From contig NZ_LKEG01000062.1 in NCBI RefSeq assembly GCF_001645105.1, positions 1 to 33,953 of the forward strand: DNA of 33,953 nt, read 5' to 3'. The notes below the pieces were generated by a model, which was given only the letters and a program-made list of their open reading frames with translations, was not told where the DNA came from and ran no database searches. Positions 16,351 through 24,437 of this stretch are shown here, in pieces. Numbering within the stretch: position 1 is the stretch's first letter; every line of letters begins with the position of its first letter. The DNA comes from Pseudomonas marginalis. Lineage in GTDB: Bacteria; Pseudomonadota; Gammaproteobacteria; Pseudomonadales; Pseudomonadaceae. A program made the translations under genes and the position numbers.

Positions 16351-17160
16351 ATGTCGGTATCAGCATTCAATCAGAGCCTCGCTCCCTCCACCGATAATGC
16401 CCCTCTTGCAGAGGCAAAACCCAATACTGAGCGGTCTGGTACCTCATCAAGTGCCCAGATCACGGTAGGTGTCAGTTTCACATCGCAGTCCAGCCAAAGC
16501 GGCCCGGTATTCAGCGGCCCGCCGCCGCGCCCAGTGCCGGACGGTGTGCGCCCGAACCCCGGCCCGCCGCCGCGTCCAGACCCGACGTTACCGGACCCCT
16601 ATTACTCCAAACAAAGTAATGAGCAATTGGCCCAGGGGCTTCTGGATAATTATGGGGCGTTCAAGGGCCGCTGGCCTTCACGCAGTGTGACGCCCCAGAG
16701 CGTGCAGAAAATGGCCAATCGACCGTTGACCGGCAACCCCTCCCTGGACCCGAATATCCGACTGGCGAAGGAACTGTTGCGGCGTCCCGGTCTGATGCAA
16801 GCGCTCGATAGAAATGGCAGTACGGGGGCATTGGATGGCCGTTTGTCCAAGGACGACATCAGTAGCGTTGTTCGTTCCGATAACCCGTTGAAGTTGAATA
16901 ACGACAAGCAACTCGTGCGAGAAATGCTGACCCATTTCAATTCGCTGAAGGGCGGCTACTTCAGCAGCACGATCAAGCTCCGCGAACTCAGCGCACGTGC
17001 GTCGCAAGCGTTGACCGGCAACCCGTTCACCGACCATCTCACCCAGCTGTCGAGGGAAGTGATGGCCCGTTCGGACCTCAGGTCGATGATGGACAACGTT
17101 GACGGTTGGCGTCGCGATGGAAAGATCTCTCAGCAGGAGTTGTACCAACTGCTTCGTTAG
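16351..17160 (+). CDS. HrpL-regulated repeat protein, candidate type III secretion substrate
   Basis: 269 residues with GGAG 7 bases before the ATG. The first 50 residues are rich in Ser, Thr and Gln. There is an aliphatic residue at position 3 and no acidic residue among the first 14, as in Pseudomonas type III export signals. Residues 51-83 are proline-rich (GPPPRPVPDG and similar). Two tandem units of about 84 residues follow, 90-173 and 185-269. Each has QL-x-LL/ML, KG, LTGNP, a Leu-Arg/Lys helix and a degenerate EF-hand-like end (ALDGRLSKDD; RRDGKISQQE). No enzymatic motif, signal peptide or membrane segment is seen. The unit recurs in the protein at 17805. It could be an effector, a harpin-like helper or a translocator accessory. 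Confidence 0.8.
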   Translation: MSVSAFNQSLAPSTDNAPLAEAKPNTERSGTSSSAQITVGVSFTSQSSQSGPVFSGPPPRPVPDGVRPNPGPPPRPDPTLPDPYYSKQSNEQLAQGLLDNYGAFKGRWPSRSVTPQSVQKMANRPLTGNPSLDPNIRLAKELLRRPGLMQALDRNGSTGALDGRLSKDDISSVVRSDNPLKLNNDKQLVREMLTHFNSLKGGYFSSTIKLRELSARASQALTGNPFTDHLTQLSREVMARSDLRSMMDNVDGWRRDGKISQQELYQLLR

Positions 17161-17239
17161 GCGTGGGGCGGCCCTCTGTCGCGGACTGCGCGGCAGAGGT
17201 TGGCAAACGCGTGGTACAGGAAATACAGATCCACCCGCA

Positions 17240-17267
17240 GGAACCGTTTTCAAAAACGCACCACAGA
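17240..17267 (+). promoter_or_regulatory. hrp box 2 (HrpL-dependent promoter)
   Basis: GGAACC (17240-17245), a 15-base spacer, then CCACAGA (17261-17267), an exact consensus match. It lies 63 bp before the ATG of the 84-residue gene. This is the main reason to accept that short gene as real. Confidence 0.92.
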
Positions 17268-17330
17268 GTAAATATCCACCGGTCATTGACTACCGATGGG
17301 GGCCTTCATCTACCGGATTAGGTCTGGACC

Positions 17331-17585
17331 ATGAACTCGACATCATTTGAATCCCGTCACTCCCAGTACGACGTCTCGGCCATGGCTACGCTTGCGCAAA
17401 AGCCAGAGACCCCGGGAACGTCCCAGCCACAGGGGCTTAACCTCACATCCTCGCCTAAGTTCAGTTTCAAGGCGCCCACCGCCGAAGATTTTGACAAAGG
17501 CTCTCGAGCGATCACTGAAGAGCCAGGGTCCAATCCTTTGCTCTGCCTATTTGCCAACCTTTGGCACAAGTTGTCCAGCCGCTAG
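17331..17585 (+). CDS. Small HrpL-regulated protein, candidate type III secreted peptide or chaperone
   Basis: 84 residues. The N-terminal half is rich in Ser, Thr, Gln and Pro (MNSTSFESRHSQ, then KPETPGTSQPQG) and has no recognisable fold. The C-terminus (CLFANLWHKL) is short and amphipathic or hydrophobic. The ribosome site (TTAGGT) is weak. I do not recognise a family. Its own hrp box 63 bp upstream and its place between two related HrpL-regulated genes support expression. It could equally be the truncated N-terminus of a former larger effector, since about 100 bp without coding signal follow before the next hrp box. Confidence 0.62.
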   Translation: MNSTSFESRHSQYDVSAMATLAQKPETPGTSQPQGLNLTSSPKFSFKAPTAEDFDKGSRAITEEPGSNPLLCLFANLWHKLSSR

Positions 17586-17682
17586 TGGGCTGTTCCACGC
17601 CATGGATGGCCCGGCCAGGTGAGCGGGTTACAAACGCTCAAGATTCACTGGGGTAAGTCCGGCGTTTTGGACGGCAGTCTTC

Positions 17683-17710
17683 GGAACCATTGTCTTCTGA
17701 GCACCACTCA
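17683..17710 (+). promoter_or_regulatory. hrp box 3 (HrpL-dependent promoter)
   Basis: GGAACC (17683-17688), a 15-base spacer, then CCACTCA (17704-17710), an exact consensus match. It lies 94 bp before the ATG at 17805. Confidence 0.93.
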
Positions 17711-17804
17711 ATCGGTGCTTGTGCCATGTTGATTTCGAGTCGGTTTTGCGGATCAGGTAATCAAGGCCCAGGCTACGAAAATCTAGATAGGGTAGAGGTG
17801 AATC

Positions 17805-18734
17805 ATGGCGGAAATTGTCAATAATCTGGGCCGCACGCAAATAGCGGTATTAAATGCACCGAACAATCCCTCAGCAGGTGCGGGTAATGGTCAGTTTCGC
17901 CATGAGGTAGATAACCGAGCATTGGGTAAGCCGTTGCCAGCGTTGCAGACATTCAACACCCGTTTCGCGAACGGCGCCGATCGTCACTTTGACGGCCAGA
18001 ACCTGTATGGAGGCATGTCGAAGGTTGGGAACCCCTTTGTCAGCTCAGACGACCACTTGCTGGCGACCGACCTCAAAAACAACCTGCAATTACTGGATGC
18101 CTTCAAGAAAGATGGCCGACTGACCCAGGGATCTTTGCAGGAAATAGCCAAAGAAGAACCCAGCAGCAGCAAGGTGTCGGAGCGCACTATCATGTTGGCA
18201 CGAGAGATACTCAACCGTCCCCGGCTGAACGATGCGATTGTTGCCAAAGGCGGTGAAATTACCCATGAAAGCCTTGCCAAAGCGGGCGACTCACAGATCG
18301 GCAATACCAACCCCAATACCCAGAGCGCCGATCCGTTCCATGCGAAAACCGATGCGCAGGTCGTGCGGGCATTCAGGGGGAAATTTGATGATTGGCGGGA
18401 CAAGTCGGAAGACTTCAGTGCCTTTTTTGGCTCAGAAAAACACCGGTACGTGAAAAGGGAAACGATTGCCGAGATCAGCAAGGACCCTAACGTAACGGAC
18501 AACAACGGTGAAGCGGTACGGGATCCGCGCACCGGGTTTCCGTTGAAAAAATACACTGAGCAAGAGGTGTACCTGGCCAAGAATCTCACGGAGCGACCCG
18601 GGTTAATGGACTCTCTGGACAGTTACAAAGCCAATGGTTTCAGCCTGTTCGGCAGTCGTAACGACGATGGGTGGTTGAAGAACTACAGCCTTGATCGCTG
18701 GCTGCAAGAGGACAAGCAAGAGAGGGGAATTTAA
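17805..18734 (+). CDS. HrpL-regulated repeat protein, second candidate type III substrate
   Basis: 309 residues with AGAGGTG before the ATG. An N-terminal stretch of about 80 residues rich in Asn, Ala and Gly precedes two units (about 82-163 and 181-301) of the type found in the 269-residue neighbour. Shared elements are a phenylalanine helix (LLDAFKKDGRLTQ; FRGKFDDWRDKS), the helix LAREILNRP or LAKNLTERPGLMDSLD, and a DG-x-L/I turn before a final helix. The second unit carries an insertion of about 35 residues (KDPNVTDNNGEAVRDPRTG). No catalytic motif is seen. Its own hrp box and the resemblance to the neighbour suggest the two came from one ancestor. It is convergent with the MFS gene. Confidence 0.8.
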   Translation: MAEIVNNLGRTQIAVLNAPNNPSAGAGNGQFRHEVDNRALGKPLPALQTFNTRFANGADRHFDGQNLYGGMSKVGNPFVSSDDHLLATDLKNNLQLLDAFKKDGRLTQGSLQEIAKEEPSSSKVSERTIMLAREILNRPRLNDAIVAKGGEITHESLAKAGDSQIGNTNPNTQSADPFHAKTDAQVVRAFRGKFDDWRDKSEDFSAFFGSEKHRYVKRETIAEISKDPNVTDNNGEAVRDPRTGFPLKKYTEQEVYLAKNLTERPGLMDSLDSYKANGFSLFGSRNDDGWLKNYSLDRWLQEDKQERGI

Positions 18735-18747
18735 AGACGCTCAAGGG

Positions 18748-18782
18748 GCACGAGCTGCTTGAAATACTCAAGCCGCTCGTGC
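18748..18782. terminator. Bidirectional stem-loop between convergent genes
   Basis: GCACGAGC (18748-18755) pairs with GCTCGTGC (18775-18782), with a further inner CTTGA/TCAAG pairing. It sits in the 58-bp gap between two converging genes, where a shared terminator is expected. There is no strong T-run on either side. Confidence 0.5.
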
Positions 18783-18792
18783 TGCTTAACGT

Positions 18793-19944
18793 TCATACCC
18801 GCAGTATTTTTCCACTCACCGCCACCGCTGCCAGCAACCCTGCGATCAACAGGAAGGCCGTAGCGAGGCTGCTGCCATGGGCGATGAACCCGATCAAGGC
18901 CGGCCCGGCCAATATCCCCGCATAGCCCAGGGTGGTAATGGCCGGCACGGCAATGTGCTCTGGCATGACGTTCTGTTTGCCGACAGCGGTATACAGCACC
19001 GGGACGATATTCGAGCACCCGGCACCTACAAGCGCATAACCCAGCAAGGCCATTTCCCAAGCCGGTGACAAGGTGGCGAGGAATGTGCCGACCGCTGCCA
19101 GTGCACCGCCAGCCACGATCACCCGAGTAGCGCCCAGCCGGCGCACGATGGCGTCACCGGTCAACCGTCCGAGCGTCATGGTCAAGGCAAAGGCTGCGTA
19201 ACCCAAGCCTGCATAGGCTTCGTCCAGGCCGCGCTCGGCACTGAGGAACACCGCGCTCCAGTCGAGCACTGCGCCTTCGGCCAGAAACACAATAAAGCAC
19301 AGGCAACCGATAAACAGCACCACGCCACGCGGAACGGCAAACGCCGGGCCCGAACTTTCACTGCCGTACGGCAGCAGGTGCGGTGCCGCCTTGAGCAGTG
19401 CCGCCAGCGTGATGACGATCACCACCAGGGTAGCCTGCAGTGGCGAAAGGCCCAACCCGAGCAATCCCGAGACCCCCCCCGCGCCGATAATCCCACCCAG
19501 GCTGAACAGCCCGTGAAAACCGGACATCATCGTCTTGCCACTGGCACGTTCGACGATCACGGCTTGCAGATTGACGGTGGAATCCACCGTGCCTAAACCG
19601 GCACCAAACAGGAACAAACCCGCCATCAGCAACGGAATCGAACTGACCGTCGCCAACACCGGCAAAGCCAGGCAGATCATGATCGTCCCGGCACTCAGCA
19701 CGCGTCGGCAGCCAAAGCGCGATGCCAAGGCACCCGCTGCGGGCATGGCAATGATCGAGCCGACGCCCAGGCACAACAGCAGCAGGCCCAGTGTGCCTTC
19801 ACTCAGTTCGGCACGGGCTTTGGCATACGGCACCAGCGGTGCCCAGGCGGCAATGCCGAAGCCGGCAATGAAGAAGGCGATACGGGTCGACATTTGCTCC
19901 AGCCGCCCGGGAACCACGGGCGCTGAGGTGGAGATGGCAGTCAT
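18793..19944 (-). CDS. MFS transporter, YbjJ-like
   Basis: 383 residues with about 12 membrane helices. The first is near 24-45 (AFFIAGFGIAAWAPLVPYAKAR), the pattern of the YbjJ/FucP-related MFS group. GALASRFGCRRVL is the loop after helix 2, and GLGTVDSTVNLQAVIVER is also typical. AAGGAC lies before the ATG at 19944. It is an inner-membrane carrier of unknown substrate. It converges with the hrp-regulated gene and diverges from the DapF-like gene across the hairpin region, so I see no functional link to either. Confidence 0.88.
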   Translation of the reverse strand: MTAISTSAPVVPGRLEQMSTRIAFFIAGFGIAAWAPLVPYAKARAELSEGTLGLLLLCLGVGSIIAMPAAGALASRFGCRRVLSAGTIMICLALPVLATVSSIPLLMAGLFLFGAGLGTVDSTVNLQAVIVERASGKTMMSGFHGLFSLGGIIGAGGVSGLLGLGLSPLQATLVVIVITLAALLKAAPHLLPYGSESSGPAFAVPRGVVLFIGCLCFIVFLAEGAVLDWSAVFLSAERGLDEAYAGLGYAAFALTMTLGRLTGDAIVRRLGATRVIVAGGALAAVGTFLATLSPAWEMALLGYALVGAGCSNIVPVLYTAVGKQNVMPEHIAVPAITTLGYAGILAGPALIGFIAHGSSLATAFLLIAGLLAAVAVSGKILRV

Positions 19945-20293
19945 GAAAAGTCCTTGGTTTGGCGTTCAACGAACGATGTCCGGCGCGACATCCTTGCATA
20001 TCAGGCGTTGGTTCGCGAGCGGGGTTCCCTTGGCGTTTTGCCGGGCGTGAATTTTATTTTTACACACTTGGAACGGCTGGGCAGTTTGCAGCCACGTAAG
20101 AAGTATCGGGTGTGTAGGAGGCGGCCTGGAAGGTGCGTAATCTCCGTGAGGGCTTTTGAACCCCTTCGTGCTCACGGTGATTACCACCTTCCAGGCCGCC
20201 TCCCATTGTCGGTAGGTTCTGTAATACGCTGTTGCCTGAATGTGCAGGAAACCAAACGGACGACCCGATGAAGCTGTTCAGGCAAACCACGCT
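19945..20293. other. Divergent intergenic region with a very long hairpin
   Basis: About 350 bp between divergent genes. It must contain promoters for both, but no convincing -35/-10 pair stood out. Its main content is the long inverted repeat at 20117-20203 (separate entry). No gene was found. Confidence 0.6.
20117..20203. repeat. Long imperfect palindrome (about 33-bp stem)
   Basis: The left arm 20117-20150 pairs with the right arm 20171-20203 around a 20-nt loop. There are 19 consecutive complementary base pairs (GGAGGCGGCCTGGAAGGTG), one bulged C, 6 more pairs (GTAATC), one mismatch and 7 more pairs (CCGTGAG). It is longer than typical Pseudomonas REP hairpins and has no open frame. It lies about 90 bp before the DapF-like start, so transcripts from that side may carry it in their leader. 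Confidence 0.85.
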
Positions 20294-21280
20294 ATGACCC
20301 TGTTCTACGATGCCCGCGGCAACGTCTATGGCGTGGTCAGCCCAGCTTTGTTAAGAAACAAGGGCATTGAGGTGCCCGACAGCGCGGCGTTGGCCGCGCG
20401 TACTCGCAGTCGTTGGACGGCATCGGCCGTCGCTTCCGAATGCGGCTGGGGCGCGATACCACGCCCGGCTGATGCCAAGGCGCATCGCTGTGATGGTTTG
20501 TTGGTCGGGCCGTTCCAGGCCGAGCCGCCGTTTGACCTGTTGATCGTTAACACGGATGGCTCTTTGGCCGAGCGCAGCGGCAATGGCTTGACGATTTTTG
20601 CCCAGGCACTGACCGAACAGGCCCTGATGACTGACGCCTGTGAGTTGCGCGTACACCACGACAAAACGGATGCGGTATCGCCCGTCGCCACTCGGGTGGA
20701 GCCGTCCGTTCGTGAGGACGTTGCGGGGTTCTGGCTTGAACTGGGGTTGCCCACGTTCGGACCCTCGGCGGTGGGGGCCCAAGGGGTTGATCAAGCCTTT
20801 CTGGAGGAGGCCGAACTGAGCCACATCAGTGAGCTGACGGCGATCAACCCTCAGTGGGCCACCAGTCAATTTGTACGGGTGGGCAACCCCCATTGTGTGA
20901 CGTTGGTCGAGCGGGTGTCGGCATTGCCCGACAACGCACAAATGCAGCAGCCCGCCCTGTTCGAAGCCTTGAAGGCGATTGCCTTTGCACCTCCCGCAGG
21001 CGGCGGGCAACCCTGTGCGGCTGGGGTCAACCTGCAATGGGCGGCGCGAGAGTCCCGCAATCGACTCATCGCGCGGGTGTTCGAACGCGGAGAGGGGCCC
21101 ACTGCGTCTTCCGGAACCAGCGCCAGTGCCGTGGCATGCGCGGCATGGCGTGCAGGCTGGGTTGAGAGCGGTGATATTGCCGTGGTCATGCCTGGTGGCA
21201 TTGCGCCGGTGCGCTTGCTCACTCAGGACAAGACGTTGCTGAGCGTCAGTCTGTTCGGTGCAGCGCGGCTGCAAGGGTGA
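20294..21280 (+). CDS. Diaminopimelate epimerase-fold protein lacking both catalytic cysteines
   Basis: 328 residues from the ATG at 20294. A GTG at 20240 would add 18 residues that do not resemble the fold, and no clear ribosome site is present at either. DapF-family features: VNTDGSLAERSGNGL, GNPHCVTLVE, ARVFERGEGPTASSGTSASAVA. In true DapF both catalytic residues are Cys (MCGNG and ACGTG). Here both positions are Ser (about Ser95 and Ser273). It is therefore unlikely to be a two-base Cys/Cys racemase and may be an isomerase, a lyase or another acid/base enzyme. It stands alone between an MFS gene and the T6SS module. The fold is sure, the reaction unknown. Confidence 0.85.
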   Translation: MTLFYDARGNVYGVVSPALLRNKGIEVPDSAALAARTRSRWTASAVASECGWGAIPRPADAKAHRCDGLLVGPFQAEPPFDLLIVNTDGSLAERSGNGLTIFAQALTEQALMTDACELRVHHDKTDAVSPVATRVEPSVREDVAGFWLELGLPTFGPSAVGAQGVDQAFLEEAELSHISELTAINPQWATSQFVRVGNPHCVTLVERVSALPDNAQMQQPALFEALKAIAFAPPAGGGQPCAAGVNLQWAARESRNRLIARVFERGEGPTASSGTSASAVACAAWRAGWVESGDIAVVMPGGIAPVRLLTQDKTLLSVSLFGAARLQG

Positions 21281-21582
21281 GGTTTCTTAACGGCTGATGC
21301 TGTGATTTGGCGTCGGCTGTTTCTCTGTTAGTTAGTTATCGTGACGAACTTTAATGTAGGGCATTTCTTATGACTAAGAAGTGGCGCATTGCCTCGTTTT
21401 TTCATTTGGTAAAAGACACTTCCAACTTCTTCGTACGAAACTTCTTTTTTATTTTTACGCGGCCGATTCTTCCCCGTAATCGCTAAGCTTTGAGGTGTTC
21501 AGGCGCTTTTTTCTCGGTCACTTATTCTTTAGCGAGAGAGAGTATTTCAGGGCGGTCATTCATTAGCGGCGGGTAACAACGG
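21281..21582. other. AT-richer region upstream of vgrG
   Basis: About 300 bp with lower GC than its neighbours and several T-rich runs. Apart from a possible 38-codon frame (separate entry) I see no gene, and no clear hairpin terminator follows the DapF-like stop. The promoter of the T6SS module is expected here. Confidence 0.5.
21370..21486 (+). CDS. Possible 38-residue small protein
   Basis: ATG at 21370 with TAGGG about 9 bases upstream, ending in TAA at 21484-21486. The peptide begins MTKKWRIASFFHLV, contains a phenylalanine-rich stretch (NFFVRNFFFIFTRP) and ends basic (LPRNR). It may be a small membrane-associated peptide, or chance. Only the start context and hydrophobic run support it. 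Confidence 0.22.
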   Translation: MTKKWRIASFFHLVKDTSNFFVRNFFFIFTRPILPRNR

Positions 21583-23601
21583 ATGGTTAACGCGTTTGTT
21601 TCGTCACGTTTCAAACTTATTCTTCCACGCATAAATATCGACTTCCAAGTGCTGGCATTCAACGGCAGCGAGGTCCTTGATCAAGCGTTTTTCATCCACG
21701 TACAGGTCGTGAGTGAAAACCCCTCCCTAGCGCTGGAGACGTTGCTCCACCAACCCGCCTACCTGGATTTCGGTGACGCGAACGAAGGCCTGCATGGGCA
21801 TATCTACGCGATAGGCCGAGATGACCCAGGTCAGCGCACCACGCGCTACCACCTGACCCTGGCACCTCGGCTGGCCTATCTTGCGCATCGGCGCGACCAG
21901 CGGATTTTCCAGCGGCGCAGCGTGCCGCAGATCATCGCCGCCGTCCTCGAACAGCATGGCATTCTGGCGGACGCCTACGTGTTCGAGCTGGGCCCCGTGG
22001 TTTATCCGCCGCGCACGTTCTGTGTGCAGTACGCGGAAAGTGACCTGCACTTCATCCAGCGGCTGTGTGAAGAGGAGGGCATTCACTACCATTTTCGTCA
22101 CAGCACGGACGCTCATCTGTTGGTGTTCGGTGACGACCAGACGGTGTTTCGCCGCTTGCCGGTGCAGCGCTATTACCCGGCTGGCGGGCCGCAGGCCGAA
22201 ACGCAGGTTATCCAGCGTTTCGAGGTGCGTTTGGGCACACGCAGCCAGGCGACGGTGCGCCGCGATCATGATTTCGAACACCCTTCGTTGCTTCTGCAGG
22301 ACACCGCCGGTTCTGCTCCGGCGCATCCTCTTGAGGATTATCACTACCCAGCAGGATTCAGCGGCCATGTCCGGGGTAAGCGCTTGGCGCGGCGGGGGTT
22401 GGAGCGTCACCAACGTGACCGTCTTCGGGCATTGGGCAGGAGTGATCAACCCGCGCTGCGCAGTGGACATTTTCTTGACTTACGCGATCACCCCGACCCG
22501 TCCTGCAACGATTTGTGGCTCATCACTTCGGTGCGTCACGAGGGCTATCAACCGCAGGTGCTGGAGGAGGCTGCGCCCGCGACTGACCGGTTCCTGGGGT
22601 ATCGCAATCGCTTCACGGCGACCCCTTGGCAAGCGGTACATCGACCGTCCCTCAAACATCCCAAGCCGAGCATCCATGGCAGCCAGACCGCAACCGTGAC
22701 CGGGCCGCCCGGAGAGGAGGTGCATTGCGACGCTTATGGCCGGGTTAAGGTGCGCTTTCACTGGGACCGCCTGAATACGTCGGATGATACAAGCAGTTGC
22801 TGGGTCCGGGTGGCGTCCGGATGGGCCGGTGACGGGTTCGGTGCAACGCTGATTCCGCGTGTGGGCATGGAGGTGCTGGTGACCTTCCTGGAAGGGGACC
22901 CGGACCAACCGTTGATCAACGGTTGCCTGCCGAATGCGTCGCACAGGTCGGCCTATCCCCTCCCGCAGTACAAGACCCGCAGTGTCTTGCGCAGCTGCAG
23001 TTCCCCCGGCGGCGCGGGCGCCAATGAGCTGTACCTGGAGGACCGCCGCGGCGAGGAGTTGATTTATCTTCGCGCACAGCGGGACCTGGAGCAGCAGGTC
23101 GGCCATGACAGCCGGTTGGAGGTGGCGGGCGAACGCCGGGAAGTCATCCACGGTATGAGCACCACTCACCTGGGCAGCGAGGAGCATCGCCAGGTCACGG
23201 GTGATCGCAGCGTCGTACTCAAGGCCAGCGATCACCTCGATGTACACGGCGATAGCCGGACCCACGTTGGCCAGACTTTGTTCGTCGAAGCGGGGCAGCA
23301 GCTTCACCTCAAGTCCGGTGCCAGCCTAGTGATCGATGCCGGGGCGCAACTGAGCCTCAAGGCGGGCGGCGAGCACCTGGTCATCCAGGCGGGGGGCATC
23401 TTCAGCAGTCGGCCCATCACCCTGGGCGGTTCACCCTCCGTGACCCGAGCGGCGAATGCGTTAGCGGCGGCCGACAGGCCAGCGATCTCCGTGGTGCAAG
23501 GCACCCTCATGAACCTGGCCAGCCAACTGGGGGCCGACTACTGCCCGGTGTGCGAGCGCTGCCGCGAAGGCCTGTGTGATCTGCCGGGGAGGGCTGCTTG
23601 A
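21583..23601 (+). CDS. vgrG: Type VI secretion spike protein VgrG
   Basis: 672 residues. The N-terminal gp27/gp44-like part (about 1-370) contains SVPQIIAAVLEQHGI, FCVQYAESDLHFIQRLCEEEGIHYHF and the later DAYGRVKVRFHWDR and SSCWVRVASGWAGDGFG. The needle-like gp5 beta-helix follows (ELYLEDRRGEELIYLRAQRD onward to SLKAGG). The tail ends with two CxxC-like pairs (CPVCERCREGLC), seen in many Pseudomonas VgrGs and perhaps metal-binding. VgrG trimers tip the T6SS tube and carry effectors. No other T6SS structural gene is nearby, so it is an orphan island. It overlaps the DUF4123 gene by one base (TGATG). Confidence 0.96.
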   Translation: MVNAFVSSRFKLILPRINIDFQVLAFNGSEVLDQAFFIHVQVVSENPSLALETLLHQPAYLDFGDANEGLHGHIYAIGRDDPGQRTTRYHLTLAPRLAYLAHRRDQRIFQRRSVPQIIAAVLEQHGILADAYVFELGPVVYPPRTFCVQYAESDLHFIQRLCEEEGIHYHFRHSTDAHLLVFGDDQTVFRRLPVQRYYPAGGPQAETQVIQRFEVRLGTRSQATVRRDHDFEHPSLLLQDTAGSAPAHPLEDYHYPAGFSGHVRGKRLARRGLERHQRDRLRALGRSDQPALRSGHFLDLRDHPDPSCNDLWLITSVRHEGYQPQVLEEAAPATDRFLGYRNRFTATPWQAVHRPSLKHPKPSIHGSQTATVTGPPGEEVHCDAYGRVKVRFHWDRLNTSDDTSSCWVRVASGWAGDGFGATLIPRVGMEVLVTFLEGDPDQPLINGCLPNASHRSAYPLPQYKTRSVLRSCSSPGGAGANELYLEDRRGEELIYLRAQRDLEQQVGHDSRLEVAGERREVIHGMSTTHLGSEEHRQVTGDRSVVLKASDHLDVHGDSRTHVGQTLFVEAGQQLHLKSGASLVIDAGAQLSLKAGGEHLVIQAGGIFSSRPITLGGSPSVTRAANALAAADRPAISVVQGTLMNLASQLGADYCPVCERCREGLCDLPGRAA

Positions 23602-24437
23602 TGCAGAACATGCCAGGCCAATGGATGGATCAACAGCATCAGGCAGGACATCGGTTGTGTTTGATCCTTGAGGGGCAGCATGAAGCCTGTCAGCCACTGC
23701 TGGCGATGCGCGATGTTTCACAGTATCGCAGCCTCTACGCCGAGACCGACTTGGCGGAACTGGCGGGGCAAGGCCCAGTGATTTTGTTGCTGGAGCAGAT
23801 GAACGAGCCTGCATTGCTCGGCCTTTTGCAGCAGCCCGAGAACAACTGGGGCTGGCTGGGCAGCCTGCCAAGCGAAGACCTGGACGTCGTGACTCGGCAC
23901 TGGCGTGACAGGCTGCTGGTGGGCCCGGAAGGTGTGCAATCGATGTACCGCTTTCACGACAACCGCACCCTGGCACGCGCACTGGCCTATCTGCGCGCGG
24001 AACATTGGCCGCAATTCCTCGGCCCGTTGTTCAGCGTTTGCTACTGGCACGAAGAGCGCTGGCGCACGGCTGACAACCCGGCCCCCGGTGAACATCCGGT
24101 GCCCAACCCCGCGCCTTGGCTGAACGCCCCCAACCCGAACGCTGAAGCCATCCTGCAGGCCAATATCCTGCGTTACCTGTTGACCGAGCACAGTGAAGAC
24201 CTGGTCGCGTTAGCGGAATTCCAGGACCCAAGAATCTGGCTGGCGCAGGTATTGGAGCAGGCTCGCACCTGGCAGTGGCGAAGGCCCGAGCAACTGGAGT
24301 TTCTGGTGGTACGACGGTTGGAAGAGGCCACACGGGGCACGGTCGTTCAGTGGGGGCCGCGGGGTGGGGAGGCACCGGGAGAGCATTTTGAACGGGTGGC
24401 AGCCCAGTGGGAATTGACAGGAGGAAAAAATGGCTAG
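23601..24437 (+). CDS. DUF4123 T6SS effector adaptor (Tap/TEC family)
   Basis: 278 residues from the ATG at 23601 with GGGAGGG upstream. DUF4123 region about 18-140: LCLILEGQ, YRSLYAETDLAEL, GPVILLLE, RHWRDRLLVGPEGVQSMYRFHDNRTLARAL. Such proteins are cytoplasmic chaperones that load a specific effector onto the VgrG encoded just upstream. It overlaps the vgrG stop by one base and the lipoprotein gene by eight, so the module is one transcript. The partner is presumably the class 3 lipase two genes downstream. Confidence 0.92.
   Translation: MQNMPGQWMDQQHQAGHRLCLILEGQHEACQPLLAMRDVSQYRSLYAETDLAELAGQGPVILLLEQMNEPALLGLLQQPENNWGWLGSLPSEDLDVVTRHWRDRLLVGPEGVQSMYRFHDNRTLARALAYLRAEHWPQFLGPLFSVCYWHEERWRTADNPAPGEHPVPNPAPWLNAPNPNAEAILQANILRYLLTEHSEDLVALAEFQDPRIWLAQVLEQARTWQWRRPEQLEFLVVRRLEEATRGTVVQWGPRGGEAPGEHFERVAAQWELTGGKNG

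Noticed and set aside
16109..16468. 119-codon open frame across the first hrp box
   Set aside because: It overlaps both the promoter and the start of the real gene in another frame and shows no domain.
16500..17157. True calcium-binding EF-hands in the 269-residue protein
   Set aside because: The DG-[KR]-[IL]-S turns lack acidic residues at loop positions 1 and 3, so only a degenerate resemblance is claimed.
19910..19915. Further GGAACC motifs (here and at 670-675 and 21113-21118)
   Set aside because: None has CCACNNA at 15-17 bases downstream, and they lie in or at the edge of coding sequence, so they are not hrp boxes.
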